From assembly GCA_003956705.1 (NCBI GenBank), contig QZCP01000161.1:24316-88315 (forward strand): a stretch of DNA of 64,000 nucleotides. Direction: 5' to 3'. Each line of letters begins with the position of its first letter. The first letter of the stretch is position 1. A program made the translations under genes and the position numbers. Below are positions 12,385-24,219 of the stretch, piece by piece. This DNA is from Brevipalpus yothersi (lineage: Eukaryota; Arthropoda; Arachnida; Trombidiformes; Tenuipalpidae). Under the pieces are notes generated by a model. That model saw only the letters and a program-made list of their open reading frames with translations. It did not search any database and was not told where the DNA came from.

Positions 12385-15361
12385 ATGTTTTTTGTAGCTA
12401 ATTTCCAAGCACTCAAGATCAACCTATTCATCTTCACCATCAAAGTACTGAGATATTCAATACCTATTGCATTGTTTGTCTCTGAAGTTGGATCTGTTGA
12501 AGTAGCGAGTGATCTGGATTCTGTTGGATGGCTAACTGAGAATGGAGAAAAGAAGCCAGTCCTCAAGATCGTTGTCCAAGGTGAAAATATCGAATTACCT
12601 CTTCGACAAGCTCCATTTTGTCACCTTGCAGAAACCAAAGAATGTGAATGTTTCGTCCTCAGAAAAGATGAGGAAAAGAGTCTCAAGTGGAATACCGCTT
12701 CATTCGTCAAATGTGGTGATAAAATTCGTGGAGATTTCATGAACAGTAGTAATTTGTTTGAAATAGCTCCAAAAGAGAATGGCACTACAGGGCAGCATAT
12801 AGTCAAAAATTATAAGCAAGAGGATAACTCAGATAAGATATCCCCAAAAAAGCCAAAGAATGATCCGACCGAGGAGAAACAAAGAGAAAGCAACCATAGT
12901 AGTAGTTCGAAATTCCTTAGACCACTTCCGGAATATGGACAACTTCTCCAAAATGAGACGGGCTATATAACCATCAAGTTTGTTGTGAGCAAACTGATGT
13001 ACGAGTATGTCCCACAACCGGATGTGGATATATTTTTGCAAAATTATGTCAATAGTGCTAACCAATACCTATACAAGGTAAATTTGTTGCTTGTATACAG
13101 AGGCTGGATCGAAGCCTCATTCGCTGATAACAACACGACTCAAGACGAAATTCCATATGGATTCGTTTATCGCTCTAAACATGAATTCTATGATAAAGAT
13201 GAAATTCATGATGCAGTATTTTTAATTGGGCCAAGTGAGTATATGATTCGTGATTCGTTCCAGACCAACCACAGAATTTTTGGCTGTTACTCATTATAAT
13301 TATGATAAAGTGATTTTATTTTGAATGGTTATTTTAAGTTTATTTCTCTCTTATACAGCCGATGCGATCGATTTGTATCAGGTGAGTATGCCTGGAATGA
13401 TGTGCCATGGGAAAACTGCCCACTTTGTCGCCAAGAGAGTGGACACTTTCCCTCTCAGTAAGCGAAAAGAGATACAGAGCCTCCTTTTTTCACTGGGTTC
13501 CGGTTATGGTCTTCCAAAAAACGATAGCTGTGGAATACGCCCAGAGGGTATCATCTGGATCATGGGAAAGATTTCAGACGAAAATGGGACATTGCAATGG
13601 TCTGATTGTACTCTAAAAGTGTTGAGAGAGAAGAAAGCAAGTCTTGCATGTTTAAGAAAAAAGATCAATTCAATTAGACCAACCTGTGGTAATGGTCAAG
13701 TTGAAGGTGGTGAAGAGTGTGATTGTGTTTGGGATGATTGTAGAGGCTGCTGTACTGAGGACTGTAAACTGACGAAGAATTCTGCATGTTCTAATGGTCC
13801 ATGTTGTGATATATCGAAGTGTCAACTTCACGATAACATGAAACAGTGTCGAGGTGCTGATGATTTTTGTGATATTCCTGAGCTTTGTGATGGAAAATCA
13901 AGTAAATGTCCTCCCAATTATGTGGTAGCTAACGGATGTAAATGCAATGGAACTTCTAATGATACTGGTTACTGTTACAATGGTATATGCGGTAATCGTC
14001 AGGATGTTTGCGGATGGGCTTTCTACCAAGGTAGAAATGCTGGAGATAAATGCTATGATTTCAACCTGATAGGAAACACAAATTCAGGAGGATGTGGTCC
14101 AACTTTTCAGAGTAAAAAAACTGGTGGAGAAAAATATTTTGCATGTGCAACTGCGGATAAGTTTTGCGGTAAAGTTTATTGTACTCAACCGGGAATAGAA
14201 AAAAAATCTCAATTAAATTACACAGAACCATTTTCGTACTATGTTCAGAGTGAGTTGTGGCATGAAAAAATTATACAGACATTCTGTCAGCCTTTCATGA
14301 TTATCGTTTAATATGTTTATGATCATTCCATAGATGAAGTGCTCTATTCAAAAATCAATGGCAAATCATGTGGGTACATGGGACTTCATACCCACTATCG
14401 TTCTCTTCGAAATGATCCAACTTTTGTTCCAAATGGATCCCCATGTTCCCAGAATTCAATGTGTGTCCGTCAGACCTGTAGTCCTCTTCCTCCAGGATGC
14501 CCGAATAACTGTCGTGGGAAAAAAATAAAGCATCCATATACTGGAGAGATTTTACCTGCATTTATACTGGATGATGGGTGAGATTGTAATTTATCATCAA
14601 TTTGCTGTCTTATTTAATCAATTATATCTGCAAGGATCCTACTGAGATGCATTCAGGGGGCTCGTTTTCTAAACAAATGTATTGAAATTCAGACCAAATT
14701 TAGATTGAGTATCACTCTAATCTCACACCTTGTTGATTTTTATTGTTCTCGATGAGATCTCAGAATGTAGGAGAATAATTTACCGATATTAATGATCGAA
14801 TAGATGAATGAACCCAAGTATTTGAGCTCTATAGAATGCAAATTTCTAATGACTGGAAAGTTATGATACTTGACTCAATCATTAACCAAAGTATGATTTT
14901 TTTTAGTGTTAATCTTTTTTTCTCCTTCTAGCCCCCAAAATCCACCTTCCGGCTCGCTTCTATATTCATTGGTTATTATTGTTCTGGTCTTACTTATTAT
15001 CGCCACACTTTACATGGTCTCAATTCTCAGCAAAAGGAGATCTAGTAGAATTTCAGCGATATCTTCAGTAAGCAACCAGGGAGCCCCGAGTAGAGACGAT
15101 AGTTCGAAGATCTCTACAAGTTCCTCAAAGGCCACTCAAGATGCTTCAAGTGCCTTAGAAGCCTCAAAGGTCGCTGCAAGCTCGTCGAGAGCTTCCTCAA
15201 AGGCTTCAAAAGCCTCTATGCCCATTTCTTCAAGTGGTCCCTCAGCTACGATTTCAGACTTTCAAACAATTGGTCGTCCTCAACCATCATCATCATCTGC
15301 ACAAGGGTCTCAAATTGGGAGGTTTTCTGTCCTTTTCAAATCAAGATCTAGAATGGCATGA
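12385..15361 (+). CDS. ADAM-like membrane protein E, pseudoprotease
   Basis: Four exons: 12385-13234, 13359-14249, 14334-14577 and 14932-15361 (phases 1, 1, 2; 804 aa). The ATG at 12385 (MFFVANF) matches J, K and L. The N-terminal hydrophobic segment lies at about 10-30, then prodomain (LPLRQAPFC, ECECFVLRKD) and protease-like domain. Where active members have HExxHxxGxxH it reads LLFSLGSGYGLP, so all three zinc ligands and the Glu are gone, although the WIM Met-turn remains. Disintegrin (loop ADDFCD) and cysteine-rich domains are complete. The membrane helix (SLLYSLVIIVLVLLIIATLY) is followed by a long Ser/Ala/Lys-rich tail of about 120 residues, the longest in the cluster together with that of F. 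Probably a binding or adhesion protein. Confidence 0.88.
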
Positions 15362-15648
15362 AGTGTCGCTTTATACCATTTGATTCATATGAAAAATTGT
15401 AATTCTCATGTAACCAATTTCCCTTTCGTGAAGAAAAGATCTACTTGAAAGAAAGAGTATTTTGAAAGATTTATCATTTCATATGCTATGCTCTTTTAGG
15501 TAATTCAAATTGATTCAAGTTTTGAATATCAGAATATACGAGATCCAAAAGCAAGAGATATCAGTATTGTTGACAATAAGTAGAAGCATAACGGTGTGAA
15601 AGAATATCTATCCTTGTTCATCAGCATGATTCATCTAATACAAGGAGA

Positions 15649-18419
15649 ATGTTTATTCCATCGAGTAGATGGAAAATTTTTGCTCAGAATTTCCATTTCT
15701 CGATCTTGATTCTATTTTTGACTAATTATCTTGTATCGAATGATAATCTTGCTGAGCTTAGTTCACTAGATTGGATTCTCGAAGATGAAGACAATGAAGC
15801 CATTCTGAGAGTGACATTCCGAGGTGAAATTCTTACAATTCCCCTCCAAAAAGCTCCATTTTGCCGTCTCACGATCACACATAAATGCGACTGTTTTGTT
15901 CTTAGGAAAGATCAGAATACCTCAGATTGGGATTTAGGCTCATTCGTTTATTGTGATGGAAAAGTTTATGGAGAATTCATGAACAGTACAGATTATTTTG
16001 AAGTAGCTCCTAGTAATAGTAGCAAGTCACAAGAGCATTTAGTTACTAGACTTGAAACACCAGAAGATCCAATTGAGGAGGATATTGAGTTTGATGACGG
16101 AATTCAAGAAAAAAATATCAATTCTCATTATTTTGAACCTCTTCCTGAATACTATCCGCTCATTGAAAATGAGACAGGATATGTCAAATGTTTTTTTGCT
16201 GTCGATCAAAAAGTTCTCGATATTCTTCCAGAAGAAAACATAGACATTTTCCTACAAAATCTCGTCAATCGGGGAAGTCATTATTTTCACACATTCAATA
16301 TTTTGATCATTTATTTTGGCTGGTCTCTGGCCTTATCAAATCATACTCTCAATGCTACGACTATTCAAAATTTCATAGACAAAGAGTATCGTTTATATGA
16401 TGGAAAAATGGAATATCATAGCATAATTCTTTTGACTACAACTCAGTTCATGAAAGGTGAGTTTGGACTTCATATAAGTGTTCAAGCTGGAGTTTTGGAT
16501 ACACGAAAATGCATACTTTTTCTTCCATCTTTCTGATTACTTGCCTTTGCCTCAATTATTTTCATTGAATGTTTACCAAATCTTGATGCAAGATAGCCAC
16601 ATACATAATACCAAAACTTGATTCAATACTGATAAAATTCATCCATTCTGATAGGAAACTCCAGTAGCAGTGGCAGAGCGACGATTAACTCAATGTGTAA
16701 AATAAAAAAATATGGAATCTATGTGATGTATCGGAAAGGGAGAGATGAAATCTCTAAGCGTAATCAAGTGAAAACTTTAATCCATGAAATTGGACACCAA
16801 TTTGGCATACAACACATAAATAAGACGGAATGTAGTGGCAAAGAGCCGCCTGGTGTTGTTTGGATAATGAGAAGTGCAACCAATAAACCTGGACCCTTAA
16901 AGTGGTCACCATGCAGCAAAAGGTATATGAGAAAAAATAGGCATATACGCTCCTGTTTACGAATGGAAGTCAATCCATATAAACCATTCTGTGGAGATGG
17001 TCTTGTGGAAGATGGAGAGGAATGTGATTGTATTGTGAAAGAATGCGGTAAATGTTGTAATAAAAAGTGTCGCTTGAAAGAACGATCGAAATGTTCTAAT
17101 GGACCTTGCTGTGATGTATCCACTTGTACTTTCACTGAAGGAATCCAATGTCGAGCTGCTCACGATTCATGTGATATTCCGGAATTATGTGATGGGAAAT
17201 CACGTAAATGTCCACCAAATTATGTTGTGGCCAATGGGTACAGATGTGGAAATGAAACGGGCAATGGCTATTGTTTCAATGGTAGATGTGGGAGTCATCA
17301 AGATGTGTGCAATTGGATTTATGTTGTTGGCCATGTTGCGAGAGAGGAATGTTATGATAAAAATTCGAAAAAAGACTCCAATTTGGGTGGATGTGGGCCT
17401 GTTTTTCCAGATACTGGGTCAAACATGTTGAAATGTGAAGAGAAGGACAAATATTGTGGAAAAATTTGGTGTGAAAATGAAGAACTTATTTATACTAAAG
17501 AATTTGAAGCAATTCGTAGTAAGTTTTAAATCAATTTATTGAATGTTCATCGTCCATTCGTCATCAAATTGTATTTTTCCACAGAAATGGAAATACTTCA
17601 AGATGTCCGAGAGAAAAGACATAATAGCTGCTCTACCTTGGTATTTAAAGAAGGAGGAAGAATTAGGATGGATCCGACATTCGTTCAGAATGGATCTGAA
17701 TGTGGAAATGGAAAAATGTGTATCCAACAAGCGTGTGTTCCACTGCCCAAAGGGTGTCCAAAAAATTGTCCTGGAATAAAGATTGTTCATCCGTATACAA
17801 AAGAAGAGCTTCCTGCTTTCATTCTAAATGAACCAGACCCCGGAAAAAGGTGAATTTTTCTCTCTTCTCTCTCTTTCCAAATCGATCAATCATAGAAGAT
17901 CGTGATTATGGAGACTCTGAAACTTCGCCAAATAATATAACCGATCCTATAAGTAGTTTTTTTGGAACATAAATGAGCAATTAATACCAATACATTCATC
18001 TTCTCCTCCTGAACAGGGATGAAAGCCCACAAGATAATTTTTTTCTCATCTACGTGATCACTATTTCTTTCACAATTTCTATGTTAATTTCTACTTTCTA
18101 TATGCATACAAGTGAAGGAGAGGAGGATTCACAAGAGAGTGTTGCTGTTACGGAAATACATTCGAAAGAGGAAGAAGAAAACTCATTACCAGAAATCCAT
18201 CAGCCAGATCATAGTCAGCAAGATTCAGTAGAAAATCCATCAACATTACCTCCTCAGGCACCAAACATGGATATTACCCAGGAGACTCTTTCAGAGAAGG
18301 CTACCGAAATCAGTTTGCATTCTGAATCCTACCAACCAGAGAGTACCGCAGAATTTCCTCTCGAAACTTCAGTAACAAAATCTTCTGAAGAATCTTCAGA
18401 TGCCAATTTCGAAGACTGA
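15649..18419 (+). CDS. ADAM-like membrane metalloprotease-disintegrin F, catalytic motif intact
   Basis: Four exons: 15649-16456, 16655-17518, 17585-17849 and 18017-18419 (phases 1, 1, 2; 779 aa). Hydrophobic segment about 14-30, prodomain (APFCRLTITHKCDCFVLRKD), then protease domain with zinc site HEIGHQFGIQH (313-323), all ligands present, and Met-turn WIM. Disintegrin domain CGDGLVEDGEECDC with loop HDSCD; cysteine-rich domain YCFNGRCGSHQ; third-exon module DPTFVQNGSECG ... CPKNCPG. The membrane helix (FFLIYVITISFTISMLI) leads into an acidic Glu/Ser/Pro-rich tail of about 105 residues. It is the most divergent active copy. An ATTAAA at about 18656 may be its poly(A) signal. Confidence 0.9.
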
Positions 18420-18870
18420 TGGATTCAATGGTACGTCGACCCATTGTATGTATAATTTGAGCCTATCAATCGTGATTCCTTAAATTCAATTGCTTTTCTC
18501 ACCGAATGTAGAATCAAGTGAGCAGCATTGAGCTTCAAAATGCCCCTGTATCATCTAGTATCTAAGATCCTATTGTCTAACTGCCAATATATCGCTAACT
18601 TCTTCAGTTTCTGGTTGGCTGCTTATACATGTATGTATAGCAATCGAAAATCGAATTAAAGCATAGGAAATTGCTTCAATATTTGAAAAAAAAATTTATT
18701 CATAGTTCCAAATTCAATACATCATACTATCTGTTTCAAAAAGGGAAAAATTTGCTTTGAGAGAAAGCAAATAGCTTGTGAAAAACTATCAGACCATTAC
18801 ATGATGTTCAAGTCCTTTTGGAGTAGAAAGTTGTCTCACGAAGCTCATACTTGATCAATCTCATTCATGA
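18420..18870. other. Convergent 3' spacer between F and G
   Basis: F (+) and G (-) end toward each other here. Apart from a possible poly(A) signal for F (ATTAAA near 18656) I see nothing definite. Confidence 0.6.
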
Positions 18871-19973
18871 TCATGGACTGTTCAATGGGTCAAGAATATC
18901 CTCTTTCTCTGAGAATTTTAAGCTAACGAAGAGCATACCAAGCGAAAGGTAGAAGCAAATAACGTGTATAAGAATGAAAAACCATTGCCTGGAACTCAAG
19001 CCTTTGGATTCATCCTTTTTTTCATTTGGTGAACCTTTCCTGCAAATAAGGTAGAAAAAATGTAATTTTAAATGAAATGTACAGTTTTTTTGTGTATATT
19101 CGATCTAATATCTAGATTGTATAACCAACATAATCTTATACTATGATAATCTATTAATGAGTACAATTATTGAATCATTTCTGGTGGAGACTTTCCTCTC
19201 AAAAGCACATTACCACCAACTGGATTTCATTCATTAGCTACAAGAAGATTATAACGCTTTCTCATGAATCAAGTTAGAATATTCTCGAGTATCTGATACA
19301 TTCATATTTTTGAGTAATCTTAAGGTGCAACAAGGAATTTAGATGGAGTTTACCCTGAATCCATGGGTATTGGTGCCGGTTGTGATAGATTTGCACCAGG
19401 TTGACTTATTTGTCGTTCAGAGCAGTTCGTAAGGCATCTTGAAGATATTGAGGGGCGAATTTGTCCAGGGCACATCCTTCTGGGCCCACATGAGGATTTG
19501 CCTTGGACGATAGCTGCATTCAGATTAAATTGATGTTGATTATTCAAATCAGCTGGAAACTTTGTTACATTGTATTCTACTGAAACTCCGATAACTTTGC
19601 ATTGTATGTCAAAACAGTCTGTGGTGTTCATGAAATATCCACCAATATCTCCATCACAATATGAGAATGAAGCTGAATCCCAATCTGAGGTTTTCTTTTC
19701 TTTTCTCAGCGTAAAACAAGAGCACCCTTTTGCAATCATGTGATGGCAAAAAGGAGCTTTCTGAAGAGGAATTCTGAGAATTTCATCCTGAAATTCAATT
19801 TCCACTATGGGATTATCATCTCCTCTTTCCGTATTCCAATTCATTCCATTTAGCTTGCCCGACTGAATAAGAGAAAAATAGACCAGAAAATATATGAATA
19901 CTGAGAGCCACTTGATATCGTAAAATTTACCAAAACAACAATTATAAGGTTTTCGAGGAAGATTTTGCATCAT
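18871..19973 (-). CDS. Short ADAM-derived membrane protein G (prodomain plus anchor only)
   Basis: Two exons: 19973-19354 and 19039-18871 (phase 2; 262 aa). It has a hydrophobic N-terminal segment (LSVFIYFLVYFSLIQS) and a prodomain like its neighbours (NWNTERGD, IPLQKAPFC, FSYCDGD, GGYFMNTTDCF). Without any intron it then runs into a remnant of the third-exon module (VQGKSSCG ... CLTNCSE, aligned with VQNGSACG ... CPGNCPG of gene C). After one intron at the usual phase-2 position come a membrane helix (WFFILIHVICFYLSLGMLFV) and a short tail. The whole protease, disintegrin and most of the cysteine-rich region are missing, and the frame is open throughout. It could be an expressed decoy or regulatory form, or a young pseudogene that kept its frame. 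Confidence 0.75.
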
Positions 19974-20697
19974 ATTTTACTCTCTCAGTCATAATCATTC
20001 ACAAATAATGAAGGTTTTCCGAGAGCAAATTTTGGTTTGCATCAGATTCAGAATTATCCTTCCATCTTACTCCATAACCAGGATGATGGTATCGATCATG
20101 AGTGGATCGAGATTCAATTCACCAGGATATATTGATCTAAGATGAATTTCGGTGTAAGAAATAAACATTTTGGTTTATTCAAACCAAAAAATCATTGTCA
20201 ATGGATAACAGCATCTTTTATTGGTGGAAATTTTCCTGTTGAATGGTGTTCTTAGCGTTCATCTTCTAATTTCTGATTCGAGAGCTTCAATTCCCAATGC
20301 CCAGAGAATTAAAAGCCGTCAAAATCTGAGTTTTTCTGGCTTTCGAGATATAGACTAGCTTAGGTTGATCAATTAGGCTACATCATGTTTGTCTAGCTGA
20401 ATTCATAAGCAGTAATCATCTATATAATATCATGACATCTGTTCAAACCTTCTCATTTGAACTTTCGATCAGAACTCATAATTGAAACCCCATTTTTTCG
20501 AGAACACAACAATCTTTCCTCCTTTCTCTCTCTACTTTTGAGATGCTCTTCAGCAAATGAACAAAAAGAGAATCAAGATCAGCAGAAAAACGACTGAAAA
20601 GACGTACATTGATCACAGGCTTGAGAGAAATATGGGGAAATTTAATGAAAAAATTACAGGAAGTGATCTCAAACCTCGCTCAAGACAGTATAATTAT
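19974..20697. other. Spacer between G and I
   Basis: 5' flank of G and 3' flank of I. No supported gene, RNA or mobile element seen. Confidence 0.55.
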
Positions 20698-23178
20698 TTA
20701 TGAAGGTTTTTCATCTGAAGACCCATTGCTGTTACGCAATAGCATGGTTCTCAGTAGCTTAGTGAGTGAGCTAGCACCTGAAGAAGAAGAGGTTCTTAGG
20801 TGCATGATTGATTGAGATAATCTCTGTCGGAAGGTCCATTTTTTTGGCAAAAACTCTGTATCATAGCAATAGATGAAATATAATGCGAGAACAATCGATA
20901 CCATCATTAGGAAGCCAGCGAGAAAGTAGGGCCAGATTGGAGTATTTGAAGGTTGTTCACTATTGGATAGAGGAAAGTTGAGTTGGGATTTAATTTCAAT
21001 TTGATAGGACAAAAAGTCGATGAACTCGATGCATCTGATCACATATCCTGAAAGAGTAAAAGCTTTCTGGAGTTTCTGAATCTCACCTATCCTCATTTAA
21101 TATGAATGCTGGAAAAATTTCATTTGTGTATGGATGAACAATCCTCTTTCCAGGACAATTATCTGGACATCCTCGAGGTAGATCGACACATTCCTGCTTG
21201 ACACACATTGACATATTACCACAGATGGATCCATTCGGTACGAAGGTTGGATCCTCTCGAAGATGGCGATAATACCGTTTCAGTCCCATATAACCACATG
21301 ATAGATTCTTGATACCAGAATAGAATGCCTCATCTAGAAAGGTAAGAGGAGCTTCGAATGAGGGAAGAAATTCGCTATGAAAAAAACTAATTTCCAGAAC
21401 TTACAAACAAAATAAGGGGCATATTCATCTGTGTAATCCATTTGATCTTCGATTCCAGGTTGGGTGCAGAATATTTTGCCACAGAACTTATTGGCAGAAG
21501 TACATGCAAAATACGATTCTCCATCATCTCTACTACTCTGGAAGGTTGGACCACATCCACTATAATTTGTTTTATCCAATTCATTCAAGTCATAGCAAAA
21601 ATCCCCAGCAGTTTTGCCATCACGAAATGTGTATCCACAGACATCTTGCCGACTACCACACACACCATTGAAACAAAATCCTTCCTCATCAAAAGGTCCC
21701 TTGCACCTGTACCCATTGGCCACAACATAATTGGAAGGGCATTTGCTGGACACTCCATCACACAGCTCAGGAATATCACAAAAATCTTCAGATGCTCGAC
21801 ACTGTTTTCGGTCATCAAAAAATTGGCATCGCCGAATATCACAACATGGACCATTGGAACATGTAGAATTCTCTGTCAATTTACAGTCTTTAGTACAGCA
21901 GCCTCTACAGTCATCAACAACACAGTCACATTCTTCTCCATCTTCAACTAAACCATTGCCACAAGAAAATCTGGAGGTATGAATTTTTTTTCTCAAGCAC
22001 GCAAGGTTTGCTCTCCTCCGTCTGCGAACTTCTAGAGAGCACTCAGCCCATCTTAATCTCCCAAATTTGTTGGAAAAACAATCCATGATCCAGACAACCT
22101 GAGGTGGAGATTCTCCACAGCGTTCCTTATCGATACTTGGAATACCGTAGCCTTTTGCCAGGTTACAAAGTAAAAGCTGTGCTTGGTTACGTTTTCTGAA
22201 AAAATTCTTCTCGGTGACATATCTCACAAAGTGTGCAGGATTACCGTAACACATTCTCTCAAATATACAAAATTCGTTAAGAGAATCGTTGACTGAAAAG
22301 AAGATGAATTAATCAATCAGAAACACTGAAAAAAGCATTCCCTATCATCCTCTGGAGCTTATCTTGAAATTTTTTTTTCATTTTCTCACCTGGTCCGAAC
22401 AAAATTAGGGCATCATGAATACTTTCTTTCTCATAGATTAGGTATCTATTTTCCGTAACAAATTTAATTGCAGCACCCTTTGTCAAATTATTCTCATTTT
22501 CCAATGCTCCCAGCCATCCTCTGTATACGATCAATAGATTAAGCCTTGCTATAAATTGATTGACAGAGTTGACCAGATTCTGCAGATATTCATCAACCGA
22601 TGATTCTGGTTCATATTTGAACAGCGACTCGGCCACAATAAACTTGACAGTTATGTAGCCAGTCTCATTTTCGAAAAGCCATCCATATTCTGGAAGAGGC
22701 TTGATGTATTTGGTATTGTTCTGATTTCTTTTGGACTTTTCTTTATGCTCTTGGATCGATGTTTTTGGAAGCTTTTCAGTTGAGTTGTCAACGGATTCAC
22801 CTGCTGATGGAATATAATTCTCGACAATATGTTCCCCTGGCTTACCTCCCTCTTTCGGTGCTATTTCATAGTATCTATTAGTACTCATGAAATCGCCTCG
22901 AACTTTATTCCCACACTTCACCAAGAAGCGACATCCCAATCTGATCTATCTTCACCATTTCGTAGAATAAAACATTCACAATTTCGAATTTCCGCAAGGT
23001 AACAGAATGGAGCTTGTCGAAGAGGTAATTCAATAGTTTCACCATGGACAACCATCTTGAGGACTGGCTTCTTTTCTCCATCTTTGATTATCCATTCAAA
23101 TGCATCTGGTCCAATTATATCTTCCAAGAATACATATGGGATTACCAATATTAGACATAAAATGGAATGTCTTATCAT
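20698..23178 (-). pseudogene. ADAM-like membrane protein I, pseudoprotease with a 1-nt frameshift
   Basis: Four exons: 23178-22390 (with a break), 22292-21405, 21333-21087 and 20959-20698. Exon 1 starts MIRHSILCLILVIPYVFLED (signal peptide). Near 22920 the frame shifts by one base, within the conserved block that reads DVASFVKCG in the relatives, so the straight frame stops after DVASW. Everything else is intact: open exons, splice sites and phases 1, 1, 2. The zinc site is lost (LLLCNLAKGYGIPSID), the Met-turn WIM and the disintegrin (loop SEDFCD) and cysteine-rich domains are kept. A membrane helix (IWPYFLAGFLMMVSIVLALYFI) and a Ser/Arg-rich tail follow. With one lesion only, this is a very young pseudogene, or the base is an assembly error and the gene is functional. 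Confidence 0.8.
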
Positions 23179-23762
23179 TCTGATGGCAGAACATAATAGA
23201 TTCTATCGTGTTCAAGATAGAATATTAGTTGCACCATAAAAATCCAATACTATATTAGAAATTTCACTGTCACCATTTTTTCTCACCAATATATCATCGA
23301 TTCATTAGTGTTGAAGTCTTTCATTCTCTCTTAGAATCCTGGAAAAAATTGAACTCCTCGAATCCTCTAGGGTTTCCATAACTTTCGCGCCATTCCGCTG
23401 GACAGTCATGTGGTTATATCATGTGGCAACAATTGGATTGTGGAGCATGGCAACTGATCTATTTGGTAATTAGTCCCACGTGTGTGAGTTCGAATGTATC
23501 ATATCTTGAATGAAAAATCATCTGAGAAAGAAGCATGAAGAATCTTTCTGTAAACCATATATTGGCTTTCTTCCAGGGCCCTGAATCTGAGTGCTCACTT
23601 GGTGAGGAAGTGATCTTCAGAATTTTTACAGACAATTTGAAGATGACGATATCGATGAGAAATGAATGTGGGAACCAAAAGTTGGAACCTTATTAACATC
23701 TCGAATGTGAGAAGTTTCTTCTTCCTTCATGAACCGATACTAAAACACTTAAATATGGTGAG

Positions 23763-23833
<71 letters not shown>

Positions 23834-23990
23834 CGCCGTCATTTCCCAAATAGTTTTTCAAATCTTTCTATGAAGGCTCTTAAAAAATTCAATGCTCATC
23901 TGATTGAAAATTAAGTCAGCGTGCCTGTTGACCACTTTTTCCAGGTTTTAACATGAAGAATGTATTATGCTATGACTTCTGAATGAGAAA
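23179..23990. other. Divergent spacer between I and J, left part
   Basis: 5' flank of I, then from about 23598 a copy of the flank that also precedes E (11820-12159), including a (GA)n tract. No coding region seen. Confidence 0.6.
23760..23830. repeat. (GA)n microsatellite upstream of gene J
   Basis: About 70 bases of almost pure GA. It occupies the place of the GA tracts at 11983, 29050 and 43221, which sit in the same duplicated flank. Confidence 0.95.
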
Positions 23991-24219
23991 ATTATTTCAA
24001 AAATGGCTCCAAAGTGAGAGTATCTGACGAATCAATTAAGATGATCCTGGATCTGGTGTTTCCAACAATTGAAGATGACAGAATGAAGTAATCTCTGAAG
24101 GATTCGTGAAATCAAATGATCCATTATACGACGTAGAACTGATAATTCACATAATTGAATGAGTTACTAGTGAGAATGAAAATTTGCCTGTGAAATGTGA
24201 ACATTGATAATTGATCAAG
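23991..24219 (+). promoter_or_regulatory. Conserved upstream module of gene J
   Basis: Copy of the module found directly before the ATG of E, K and L; see 12160-12384. Confidence 0.5.

Noticed and set aside
21442..21951. 169-codon plus-strand frame
   Set aside because: It is antisense to the disintegrin/cysteine-rich exon of gene I; its open frame follows from the Cys- and Gly-rich coding strand.
23662..23853. Coding frame across the GA tract
   Set aside because: Its Glu-Arg run is the translation of a microsatellite.
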